A stretch of 64,000 nucleotides of DNA from Deltaproteobacteria bacterium. Its GTDB lineage: Bacteria; Desulfobacterota; Binatia; Binatales; Binataceae. The DNA lies in contig JAJXZF010000069.1 in assembly GCA_021780225.1 (NCBI GenBank), positions 17,933 to 81,932 of the forward strand, in the 5' to 3' direction. The notes under the pieces were generated by a model that worked only from the letters and a program-made list of their open reading frames with translations, was not told the origin of the DNA and made no database searches. Positions 33,732 through 41,585 of this stretch are shown piece after piece; position 1 is the stretch's first letter, and each line of letters opens with the position of its first letter. Made by a program: the position numbers and the translations under genes.

Positions 33732-36290
33732 ATGCTGTTACGGGAATTCAGAAACTTGCGGCGCAAGCGCGACCCGGCGCTGGGCTTCTCCGACCTGCTC
33801 AACTACGCGGCCCTGGTCGATTCGGGCGTCATCCTGCTCAAGGACGGCTCCCTGCTCGCCGGCTGGCGCTATACCGGTCCCGACCTCAACTCGGCCGGCG
33901 CCGAGGAGCTGACCGCGCTCTCGCACCAGGTCAATTCGGCGCTGGCCGGGCTGGGCGACGGCTGGGCGATGAACGTCAATCTGATTCGCCACGCGAGCGC
34001 CGGATATCCGGAGCGCGGCGCCTTGCCCGATCCGGTCACCGCGCTCATCGACGAAGAGCGGCGGCGTCATTACACGGCCGAAGGGCGGCATTTCGAGAGC
34101 GCGCTCGCCCTTACGCTCACGTGGACGCCGCCGACCGAGATGCAATCGCGCGCGGCCGGGTTCCTCTTCGAGAGCGCCGCGCGAAGCACGAACTGGGAGC
34201 GCACGCTCGAGTTTTTCAAGACCAGCCTTGCCGAGTACGAGGACGCGCTGAGCGCCCGGCTCGCTCTTTCGCGCATGGACGATGCGGCCCTGCTCGCCCA
34301 TCTGAACGCCTGCATCACCGGACGGCACGATCCGATCAGGCCACCCGAGGACGGCAGCTATCTTGACGTGCTGCTCGGCTGTCACGAGTTTCACGCCGGC
34401 TTCCGTCCCATGCTCGACGATCTTCATATTCGACCTATCTCAATCGCCGGCTTTCCGCTCGCCTCCTGGCCGGAGGTGACCGCGTTCCTCGATGAGTTGG
34501 CGCTGCCCTATCGCTGGTCCACACGCTTCATCTTTCTCGATCCGGCCGAGGCGGAGCGCGCGCTCAAAATCCAGCGTCGCAACTGGTTCCAGAAGCGCCA
34601 TGGCCTTGGCGGCATGATCAAGCAGGTCTTCAGCAACGGCGCCGCGCAGAGCTTCGAGAACCGCGACGCGGTCGCGATGGCGCACGACGCCGACGAGGCG
34701 CTGGCCGAGGCCAGCTCGTGCCGGGTCCGGTTTGGTTACTATACGAGCGCCATCATTGTTACCGGCGAAGACGCCGTTGTCGCCGACGCCAACGCGCGCG
34801 AGATCGCCAAGCAGCTTCAGCATCACGGCTTCTCCGCGCTGATCGAGCACGTCAACGCCAACGAAGCATGGCTCGGCTCGCTGCCCAGCCACGGCTACCG
34901 CAATGTCAGACGCCCGCTCATCCACACCCGCAACCTCGCCGACTTGATCCCGACCACCAGCGCATGGGCCGGCGAAGAATTCAATCCGTGCCCGTTCTAC
35001 CCGGAGAACAGCCCCCCGCTGATTTATGCGGCGACCACCGGCAGCACGCCGTTTCGCCTCAATCTCCACGTCGGCGATGTCGGCCACACCCTGATCTTCG
35101 GTCCGACCGGCTCGGGTAAATCGACCCTGCTCGGACTTCTGGTCGCGCAGTTCTTCCGTTACCCCGACGCCCAGGTCTTCTGCTTCGACAAGGGGCTGTC
35201 CGCGCTCGTGCTCGCCGCCGCCTCCGGCGGCCGGCATTACGATTTGGGCGAGAGCGAAATCGCCTTCTGTCCGCTCGCCCGCGTCAATGACGAATCGGAA
35301 CGGACCTGGGCGGTCGAATGGCTTGAGATGCTGCTCGCACTCCAAGGCGTCGCGATCCTGCCGCAGCATCGCAAGGCCCTCTGGCGCGCGCTTGAGTTGC
35401 TCGGTGAAAGCGAGCCTGATGCACGCACGATCACCGATCTGATCCGCCTCCTTCAGGACCAGACGCTGCGCGACGGCCTCAACTTCTATTCGGTGCACGG
35501 TCCGATGGGCCGCTTTCTCGATGCCGACCGCGATGGAATCGAGGAATCCCGTTTCATCACCTTCGAGATCGAAGCGCTGATGGCGATGGGCGAGAAAATT
35601 CTGCTTCCGGTCCTTACTTATCTGTTTCATCGCATCGACGGCCGGCTTGACGGGCGCCCGACCCTGCTGGTGCTGGACGAGGCGTGGGTGATGCTCGCCA
35701 ACGGAACCTTCGGCGCCAAGGTCGAGGAATGGCTGCGTACTCTCCGCAAGAAGAACGCCGCAGTCGTACTCGCCACGCAGAGCCTGACCGAGGTCGCAAA
35801 CTCGCCGATCCGCGATGTGATCCTCGAATCGTGCCCGACCAAGATACTCCTGCCCAACCCTGAAGCGCAGAATCCGGCGACCAGCGAGCTCTACCGCAAA
35901 TTTGGCCTCACCGACCGGCAGATCGAAATCGTCGCGACTGCAGTCCCCAAGCGGCAGTACTACTATCTCTCGCCCGCCGGGCGGCGGCTCTTCGACCTCG
36001 GACTCGGACCGGCGACGCTCGCCTTCATCGGCGCCGGCTCGAAGGCTGACATTATCGAAGCCCGCAGATTGATCGCCTCGCACGGCCGCTCATGGCCGAT
36101 CGAGTGGCTGCGTGCGCGCAGCCTTATCGAATGGGGGGAACAGCTCGCAAAATCCTACGGACCGACGGAACTCCAGCTTCGCGAACTTGCGATCCGCAAC
36201 GGTCACCTGAACGGTGGCCATTTCAATCAGGCAAATGGCGCCGGCATTCCACCCCATCAAGGAGCAAACACGCATGGAACGATCACGTGA
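33732..36290 (+). CDS. trbE: TrbE (VirB4-like) ATPase
   Basis: This 852-aa protein has an N-terminal domain followed by a RecA-like ATPase. GPTGSGKSTLLGLL (about 457-470) is Walker A and TLLVLDEAWVML (about 645-656) is Walker B. RKKNAAVVLATQSLTEV follows. It is the largest energiser of the T4SS at the inner membrane. The stop overlaps the trbJ start by 17 bases. Confidence 0.95.
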   Translation: MLLREFRNLRRKRDPALGFSDLLNYAALVDSGVILLKDGSLLAGWRYTGPDLNSAGAEELTALSHQVNSALAGLGDGWAMNVNLIRHASAGYPERGALPDPVTALIDEERRRHYTAEGRHFESALALTLTWTPPTEMQSRAAGFLFESAARSTNWERTLEFFKTSLAEYEDALSARLALSRMDDAALLAHLNACITGRHDPIRPPEDGSYLDVLLGCHEFHAGFRPMLDDLHIRPISIAGFPLASWPEVTAFLDELALPYRWSTRFIFLDPAEAERALKIQRRNWFQKRHGLGGMIKQVFSNGAAQSFENRDAVAMAHDADEALAEASSCRVRFGYYTSAIIVTGEDAVVADANAREIAKQLQHHGFSALIEHVNANEAWLGSLPSHGYRNVRRPLIHTRNLADLIPTTSAWAGEEFNPCPFYPENSPPLIYAATTGSTPFRLNLHVGDVGHTLIFGPTGSGKSTLLGLLVAQFFRYPDAQVFCFDKGLSALVLAAASGGRHYDLGESEIAFCPLARVNDESERTWAVEWLEMLLALQGVAILPQHRKALWRALELLGESEPDARTITDLIRLLQDQTLRDGLNFYSVHGPMGRFLDADRDGIEESRFITFEIEALMAMGEKILLPVLTYLFHRIDGRLDGRPTLLVLDEAWVMLANGTFGAKVEEWLRTLRKKNAAVVLATQSLTEVANSPIRDVILESCPTKILLPNPEAQNPATSELYRKFGLTDRQIEIVATAVPKRQYYYLSPAGRRLFDLGLGPATLAFIGAGSKADIIEARRLIASHGRSWPIEWLRARSLIEWGEQLAKSYGPTELQLRELAIRNGHLNGGHFNQANGAGIPPHQGANTHGTIT

Positions 36291-37047
36291 ATTTGTGTTG
36301 CGGGTAGGCTGCGCGCTGCTCGTGTTGTTGTGTCTGCTATTCGTCACACCGCGCGCCGCTCACGCGCAGTTCGGCGGCACGCAGACCGTGTTCGATCCGG
36401 CGATGTTCGCGCGCCAGTTTCAGCAGCTCCAGCAGGAGACCCAGGCGGTCGCCGCCGAAGCGCAGCAACTCCAGTACATGATCAAGAACACCACCGGCGG
36501 GTCCGCCGGCGTATGGCAATCGGACCAATCGATGCTCGACGAACTCGGCGGCCTCATTCAGCAGCAGGGCGGCCTGTCTTACTCGCTCGGTAATCTGCAG
36601 GCGCAATTCCAACAGCATTTTCCCGGCTACGCCGTCCCGCAGAACCCGGACCAGCAGGAAGCGCAGAACATCGCGACGACGCTGAATACCCTTAACGGTA
36701 CGCTGGCAGACGCCCAGGGGCAGGCGCAGAATTTTGCCAATGAGCAGGCCCAATTCGCCGAACTGGAGGGCATGAACCGAACCGCAACTGGACGCTTGCA
36801 GGCGATCCAGGTCGGCAACGAAATCGCCTTGCAGCAAGCGCAGCAGATTCAGATGCTCCGGCAGTTGGTTGTCGCGATGATCAACGCCCAGAACGTCGCC
36901 GCCGCCAATCGCATCAACGGCCAGGCGGCCGAGGACGCCTCGGTCCAGCGCTGGCTCAGCGCCGGGCCAACCGTTCCGTTTTCCTCCACCATGCCCGACA
37001 ATGGGCTGACCAGTTTCGGCTCGCCGCCAGGTGGAGGACCGCAATGA
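36274..37047 (+). CDS. trbJ: TrbJ (VirB5-like) protein
   Basis: The 257-aa protein starts at ATG 36,274 behind CAAGGAG. It has a signal peptide ending in RAAHAQ and a long helical, Gln-rich body (FQQLQQETQAVAAEAQQLQ) typical of TrbJ. TrbJ is a minor pilus component in the periplasm. Its C-terminus contains VPFSSTMPDNGLTSFG (bases 36,973-37,020), which recurs in the neighbouring lipoprotein. Confidence 0.88.
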   Translation: MERSREFVLRVGCALLVLLCLLFVTPRAAHAQFGGTQTVFDPAMFARQFQQLQQETQAVAAEAQQLQYMIKNTTGGSAGVWQSDQSMLDELGGLIQQQGGLSYSLGNLQAQFQQHFPGYAVPQNPDQQEAQNIATTLNTLNGTLADAQGQAQNFANEQAQFAELEGMNRTATGRLQAIQVGNEIALQQAQQIQMLRQLVVAMINAQNVAAANRINGQAAEDASVQRWLSAGPTVPFSSTMPDNGLTSFGSPPGGGPQ

Positions 37048-37391
37048 AGAAGCTCATCGTTTTCGTCGCGATCGGCGTCGTCGTCGGAGGAATGGGATGC
37101 AATCGTCATTCGGAAACGAACGGAAGCGATCCGATCGCGTTGCTCGCCTCGCCTCAAGCCGCGACCAATTACGACTATCCCTTCTGGAACGACCAGTTTC
37201 AGCGCAAGACCGACGCGTGGCAAAAGGCGCTCACCTTCTGCGACCAGCCCGATCACAAATTTCTCATCAATTGCCAGCCCGTACTCGCCGTTGCCGCGCC
37301 GCGAATCCCTTTCTCAACGACAATGCCGAAGAATGGCCTGACCAACTTCGGCGGGATGCGACCGGAGGCTAATCCCCAGCCCACGAAATAG
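37044..37391 (+). CDS. Lipoprotein in the TrbK/entry-exclusion position
   Basis: This 115-aa protein has a signal peptide ending GVVVGGMGC (Cys19), so it should be lipid-anchored. It lies where trbK (entry-exclusion lipoprotein) is found, between trbJ and trbL, and overlaps trbJ by four bases. Two further Cys (FCDQPDH and NCQP) could pair. Its end shares PFSxTMPxNGLTxFG with TrbJ (bases 37,305-37,352). The entry-exclusion role is inferred from position only. Confidence 0.6.
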   Translation: MKKLIVFVAIGVVVGGMGCNRHSETNGSDPIALLASPQAATNYDYPFWNDQFQRKTDAWQKALTFCDQPDHKFLINCQPVLAVAAPRIPFSTTMPKNGLTNFGGMRPEANPQPTK

Positions 37392-37409
37392 GCATTCTTG
37401 GAGTCGTTC

Positions 37410-38492
37410 ATGAACAACCTCGACAATATCGCCCAAACGTTTCAATGGGCGGGCCAGCGTTACATGAACATCATGCAGCCGTTGGCCGAGAAAATCTTTT
37501 TCGGTTTGGTTCTGATCGAAATCATCGTCACCTGCGTTCACTATGTTGCGGACCAAGATCAACCCGCCAGGCTGTTCGCCGAATTTCTTAAGAAATCTCT
37601 CGCCTTGGGGTTTCTTTACGCGATGATCGCCAACGCCCCAGTTTGGTTTAATGCATTGCTAAGCAGCTTCGCGGCACTCGGCGGTCAGACGGCGGGAATG
37701 ACCGACTTGAGTCCGAGCACGGTGTTCAACAACGGCCTTACGATGTTCCAGACCATCTACCGGGGTTTCGCGAGTCTCGGATGGTTCCATCTTACGATGG
37801 CCTCGCTCATCGCGCTCATCGCCGGCTTACTCATGTTTTTGTCCTTCGTCCTGATTGCCGGTCAAATGCTCCTGGTCCTCTCCGAGGCCTACGTTGGGCT
37901 GGGCGGCGGTGTCATCCTGCTCGGCTTCAGCGGCTCGCGCTGGACCGTCAAGTTCGCTGAAAATTTCATCGGCTGGATCGTCGGCATCGGCGTCAAGCTG
38001 TTCTTCCTCTACCTGCTGGTAGGCGTCGGGATGACCATCACAGCCGGCTGGAACTCCGCGCTAACCGGCTGGACCGTCGCTGATCCAACTTTGCCGCTGA
38101 CGATCGCCGGCGGCGCGCTTATCTTCATGCTGCTCAGCTGGGAGATTCCCAACGTCGCCGCCCGGATCGCCGGATCATCCGTGAGCCTAAATCTCGCCCA
38201 CGCCTTTGAGGCGGGAATGGCTGGCTACAGCCTTGGCCGAATCCTCAAAAGCCGTGATTCGTCGGATGCGCAACCGGCAGCCACACCCCTCGCCCAGAAC
38301 CTCGAAGCTGGCGAAAAAGCAACGACCAACAGCCAAGCGCCGACCACCAAACTTCCATCAGCCTCGCCATCCTCGAGCGGAAGCCGCACTAGCGCTGCTC
38401 CCTCAAACCCAAAGACCACCGCGCTCGCCACCCAGGCCTCGCCGACAACTCAAGTCGGGCAGAACAGCAGCCGCCTCACGCGGCAGTATTGA
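37410..38492 (+). CDS. trbL: TrbL (VirB6-like) polytopic channel protein
   Basis: This 360-aa protein has about six hydrophobic helices (from [18 protein letters not shown] to [17 protein letters not shown]) and ends in a Ser/Thr/Ala-rich cytosolic tail with no clear fold. TrbL/VirB6 forms part of the inner-membrane channel. The ATG at 37,410 has a GGAG six bases upstream; a TTG at 37,398 would extend it. It is the last gene of the transfer operon. Confidence 0.9.
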   Translation: MNNLDNIAQTFQWAGQRYMNIMQPLAEKIFFGLVLIEIIVTCVHYVADQDQPARLFAEFLKKSLALGFLYAMIANAPVWFNALLSSFAALGGQTAGMTDLSPSTVFNNGLTMFQTIYRGFASLGWFHLTMASLIALIAGLLMFLSFVLIAGQMLLVLSEAYVGLGGGVILLGFSGSRWTVKFAENFIGWIVGIGVKLFFLYLLVGVGMTITAGWNSALTGWTVADPTLPLTIAGGALIFMLLSWEIPNVAARIAGSSVSLNLAHAFEAGMAGYSLGRILKSRDSSDAQPAATPLAQNLEAGEKATTNSQAPTTKLPSASPSSSGSRTSAAPSNPKTTALATQASPTTQVGQNSSRLTRQY

Positions 38493-38514
38493 CCAGAAGG
38501 AGCCGGACCAATCT

Positions 38515-39069
38515 ATGGCAGAGAAAATGGCAACCAAAGCCACCATTCTCGCGGATCGGATCGAGCAACGTATCTTCCTTCTGAGGGGCCAGAAGGTGAT
38601 GCTCAGCCCGGATTTGGCGCACCTTTATAAGGTTGAGCCGCGCGCGCTTGTTCAGGCCGTCAAGCGAAACCTCGACCGCTTTCCGGCCGACTTCATGTTC
38701 CAGCTCAACGACGAAGAATTTCGCAGCTTGAAATCACAGATTGTGACTTCAAGCTGGGGGGGCCTCCGGCGCGCCGCGCCCTATGCGTTTACCGAGCAAG
38801 GCGTTGCGATGCTCTCAAGCGTTCTCCGCAGCAAGCGCGCTATCCAGGTCAACGTCGAAATCATGCGCGCCTTCGTCCGGCTGCGCCAAATGCTCGCGTC
38901 CCACGCCGATCTCGCCCGAAAGCTCGACGCGCTTGAGAAGAAATACGACACGCAGTTCAAGGTCGTCTTCGACGCCATCCGCGAACTCATGACACCACCA
39001 CAACCCAACCGGCGCCGAATTGGTTTCAGCAGCCCCAGTGACTCAACGTCCTCGACGGAACGGTACTGA
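38515..39069 (+). CDS. ORF6N-domain DNA-binding protein
   Basis: The 184-aa protein starts at ATG 38,515. The ORF6N domain is clear: [55 protein letters not shown] and [20 protein letters not shown]. Then come [18 protein letters not shown] and a C-terminal coiled coil ([20 protein letters not shown]). ORF6N proteins are phage- and mobile-element-borne DNA-binding factors of unclear role. It begins 22 bp after trbL and marks the start of the cargo. Confidence 0.85.
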   Translation: MAEKMATKATILADRIEQRIFLLRGQKVMLSPDLAHLYKVEPRALVQAVKRNLDRFPADFMFQLNDEEFRSLKSQIVTSSWGGLRRAAPYAFTEQGVAMLSSVLRSKRAIQVNVEIMRAFVRLRQMLASHADLARKLDALEKKYDTQFKVVFDAIRELMTPPQPNRRRIGFSSPSDSTSSTERY

Positions 39070-39141
39070 TTCATACTATTGGGCCGGCCCGCATCCCAGG
39101 TATTGCGCGTCCTTATACATCAGCTACACTGAAATAAACGA

Positions 39142-40026
39142 ATGAACGGCCAGACGGCAATAGCGGGCGGCGAGCCTCTTCGCGTCACGAAACTCGACTC
39201 TATAACGTTTGATTTTCTGCTCGCTTCTGTCGACGGCCGAACCGCAGTTTTTGATCTTGCCGGAATCGAACTGATCACGCCATCCGCGATGGTGCAGTTG
39301 GCCGCAGCATGCCACGCGCTCGCTCGTAGCGGAGACAGGCCCAGGATCTTGGTCCCTGACCGCGGTGTCCGAGGGTACCTCGCACGCGCTGGGTTCGACG
39401 CCGTGGTACAAAATGTAGCTTGGATCGCGCCCTTGCTGCCGTGGAACCCTTACGAATACCTTCACGGCTCCAACCCGATGCTGATCGAGGTCACGAAGCT
39501 CACCGGCGGCCTTTCGCTTCCGGAGCTGCTCGATCACATTATCGACGTTCTTCGGACCAGCCTCAGCTATGAGAAGTACGACGCGTTCGACGTCGCTACC
39601 TCCGTTTCTGAGGTTTCGCAGAACACGTTTGATCACAATCGGGATTCGGACACCTGCGGTTTCCTTGCCATGCAGGTCTATGGTACGGGCCGCAAGCGCT
39701 TTCTCGAAATCGGCGTCGCTGACTACGGCGATGGCTTGGCCACAACCTTGCGCCGAAACCCCAAGAACCTATCTGTCCGCTCAGATGCTGACGCGATCCT
39801 GAAGGCAGTGCAACTCGGAGCATCAGAACATGACGACCCTACGCGGGGAAGTGGTCTCTATCATCTCCTGCAAACCGGATACAAACACCAAGGAACGATC
39901 CAGATCCGTTCGGGCAGAGCGAAAGTGCGGTATCGCGGCGACAAACGGCAGGGATGGCGCTTCGACGTCCCGCATTTGGACGGCGTTCAGATAGCACTTA
40001 TTCTCCGCACCAAGACGCAATCGTAG
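39142..40026 (+). CDS. STAS-like / GHKL histidine-kinase-type ATPase protein
   Basis: This 294-aa protein has an N-terminal region with a STAS-like look (AVFDLAGIELITPSAMVQLA, about 35-54). The C-terminal GHKL ATPase holds an N-box-like EVSQNTFDH (E157, N161, H165), the G1 motif DYGDG (194-198) and the G2 motif RGSGL (235-239). There is no phospho-acceptor His domain, so it is more like anti-sigma or partner-switching kinases than a two-component sensor. It starts 72 bp after the ORF6N gene. A possible promoter with a TTGCGC/TACACT pair (about 16-bp spacing) lies just upstream. Its neighbour is a second STAS-like protein. Confidence 0.7.
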   Translation: MNGQTAIAGGEPLRVTKLDSITFDFLLASVDGRTAVFDLAGIELITPSAMVQLAAACHALARSGDRPRILVPDRGVRGYLARAGFDAVVQNVAWIAPLLPWNPYEYLHGSNPMLIEVTKLTGGLSLPELLDHIIDVLRTSLSYEKYDAFDVATSVSEVSQNTFDHNRDSDTCGFLAMQVYGTGRKRFLEIGVADYGDGLATTLRRNPKNLSVRSDADAILKAVQLGASEHDDPTRGSGLYHLLQTGYKHQGTIQIRSGRAKVRYRGDKRQGWRFDVPHLDGVQIALILRTKTQS

Positions 40027-40051
40027 GAACTCACTAGGAGGCTGGGAAGAC

Positions 40052-40594
40052 GTGGAAGTCCGTTTCAAGTTGTCGAAATTCGGTAAGCATCTTTGGACCA
40101 GAGCCACCGCCAAAACTATACGCCCAGAACTGCTTGCGCGGCTAGAAAAGCTCCATCAAGGCGACACCTTAATCATAGATTTGTCTTCGGTCGAGGTTTT
40201 CGACTTTTCCTTCGCGAACGAGTTATTTGGCAAGACCCTCCTCAGCCTTCGCACCGAATATGTGGGGCGGTTCCTCGTCGTGGAAAATCTCACGGATTAC
40301 ACCCGCGAAAACCTCGACCAGGCGCTTCGCGCCCTCGGGCTGGCGATCATCGAACGCAAGGGAACGAAGCTGTCGTTGCTCGGCAAGGCCCACGCTGTAG
40401 ACCACGCGACCTTCGCAGTAATTGCTCGGGCCGGAGCGCCCGTGACAGCAGCCACGCTACGGGACCAACTGGGTGTTAACCTGACCGCGATGAATGAGCG
40501 GCTGTCGAAACTTGTAGCGCTCGGGGTCGCGCGCAGGGAGAAAACCGCCTCGGCCGCCGGGCGGGAGCAATACGAATACAGGGTCCTTGCCTGA
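40052..40594 (+). CDS. DUF4325 (STAS-like) domain with C-terminal winged helix
   Basis: The 180-aa protein starts at a GTG with GGAGGCTGGGAAGAC just upstream. The N-terminal half (about 20-115) matches DUF4325: GDTLIIDLSSVEVFDFSFAN then ELFGKTLLSL. The C-terminal half (about 118-180) is a predicted winged helix (TAATLRDQLGVNLTAMNERL and SKLVALGVARREK). It pairs naturally with the ATPase before it as a STAS-domain partner, with the winged helix as a DNA-binding output. A regulatory role in this cargo operon is inferred. Confidence 0.65.
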   Translation: MEVRFKLSKFGKHLWTRATAKTIRPELLARLEKLHQGDTLIIDLSSVEVFDFSFANELFGKTLLSLRTEYVGRFLVVENLTDYTRENLDQALRALGLAIIERKGTKLSLLGKAHAVDHATFAVIARAGAPVTAATLRDQLGVNLTAMNERLSKLVALGVARREKTASAAGREQYEYRVLA

Positions 40595-40611
40595 TTCTTC
40601 CTTTTTTGACA

Positions 40612-40638
40612 AGATATTCAGTATCTTCACTGAAGGAG
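40612..40638 (+). promoter_or_regulatory. Overlapping palindromes at the leader of the 50-aa gene
   Basis: AGATA (40,612-40,616) / TATCT (40,622-40,626) and TTCAGT (40,617-40,622) / ACTGAA (40,629-40,634) are two perfect inverted repeats sharing bases, so they cannot form at once. The second arm ends at the AAGGAG ribosome site (40,633-40,638). This could be an operator or an mRNA switch for the following genes. It has not been tested. Confidence 0.4.
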
Positions 40639-40646
40639 CCGTATCA

Positions 40647-40799
40647 ATGGCCGAGCAGACAGAAGAAGGGCCGAAACATGTCGGCGAAGACCACGGGAAT
40701 GGCGGCGAACATCGACCGCCCAACAGACCGCCGAAGCCCCCGCCCGGTCGGGTAATCAGGCCCCAGCCCGTACATGGCGTAACGCCGACACTGGACTGA
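40647..40799 (+). CDS. 50-aa proline-rich small protein
   Basis: An ATG at 40,647 with AAGGAG eight bases upstream starts a 50-aa protein (MAEQTEEGPKHVGEDHGNGG, then NRPPKPPPGR and VHGVTPTLD). It has an acidic, His-rich first half and a Pro-rich, probably unstructured second half. No family is recognised and there is no C-terminal Gly-Gly, so it is not an obvious ubiquitin-like modifier. It lies between the STAS-wHTH gene and the E2-like gene, 6 bp before the latter. The strong ribosome site is the main support for it being real. Confidence 0.55.
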   Translation: MAEQTEEGPKHVGEDHGNGGEHRPPNRPPKPPPGRVIRPQPVHGVTPTLD

Positions 40800-40805
40800 G
40801 ACCCT

Positions 40806-41486
40806 TTGGCGCCGCCTTTGGACAAAAGCGCCGACGCGATGCGTCGCAACTATCCGGACTTCGCATTCTTCCCGCCGTCTATCGGTCCGCTGGGCGAAAC
40901 TAGCGTCGGAATCTGGCGAGGAACGATTTGCCCTGTCGGGCCAGAAGCGCTTTCCCTAGTCGAGCTTCTTGATGACCTCGATCATGACAGCCCAGTCGTC
41001 GTCGCCCTCGGGGGAGGACTGCTACACTTCGACGCCTGTAGCCGGCAGCACTGCGTCCACGACTGGATGGACCGGCTGGTCAAACCCTTTCCTACGTTCG
41101 ACCTTGAGGTGCACTATGCCGGGGGCCGAGAGCATCCTCGGTGCTTCATACGCAAGCCGACAATTCCTCTGACGAAACGATTGCATTTTTGGGCCGATGG
41201 TTCGGTCTGCCCTTTTCTAGCTTCTGGCGGCGCATGGTCTTGGGACCGTCACACCGTCTCCGAGTTTGTGGACCACATCGTTATCTGGCTTGCAAAATGG
41301 ACAATATGGGACCAGACGCAGCACTGGCCCGGTCGGCAGCACACGGGTTCTCCCACGTACCACCTCGCCAACATCCGGCCTAGCGAACAGTGCTGGTGCC
41401 GTTCCGGTAGGAAATACCATAAATGCCACATGCAAGCCGACCGGCGAGTCGTTGCCGCCTCCGTACTGGGCAGACCCATCACGTAG
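40806..41486 (+). CDS. UBC (E2)-like protein with C-terminal SEC-C motif
   Basis: This 226-aa protein has an E2-like second half: LEVHYAGGREHPRC, then HFWADGSVCPF (His127, Cys135), then WSWDRHTVSEFVDHIVIWL. This parallels the eukaryotic order of a His-containing strand, the catalytic Cys and a following W-S-P helix. The tail CWCRSGRKYHKCH (C196, C198, C207, H208) is the zinc-binding SEC-C motif. No E1 (ThiF-like), JAB peptidase or ubiquitin-like gene is present nearby. The listed TTG start could instead be ATG 40,839. I read it as a prokaryotic E2-like enzyme, but the fold is assigned by eye only. Confidence 0.55.
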   Translation: MAPPLDKSADAMRRNYPDFAFFPPSIGPLGETSVGIWRGTICPVGPEALSLVELLDDLDHDSPVVVALGGGLLHFDACSRQHCVHDWMDRLVKPFPTFDLEVHYAGGREHPRCFIRKPTIPLTKRLHFWADGSVCPFLASGGAWSWDRHTVSEFVDHIVIWLAKWTIWDQTQHWPGRQHTGSPTYHLANIRPSEQCWCRSGRKYHKCHMQADRRVVAASVLGRPIT

Positions 41487-41585
41487 CATCGCTGCCGGGC
41501 TTACCGACAGCCCGCAGATTTCCAGTTATACGGGCGCAAGTTCTTCACCAGCCGTGTTAAGATTGTAAGAGGAGGAGGCTAGGAG

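Noticed and set aside
34440..36083. 547-aa minus-strand open frame
   Set aside because: Antisense of trbE; the composition is Arg/Glu/Gly-rich without motifs.
40647..40799. 50-aa protein as a ubiquitin-like modifier for the E2-like protein
   Set aside because: It is too short and Pro-rich for a beta-grasp fold and has no C-terminal glycine.
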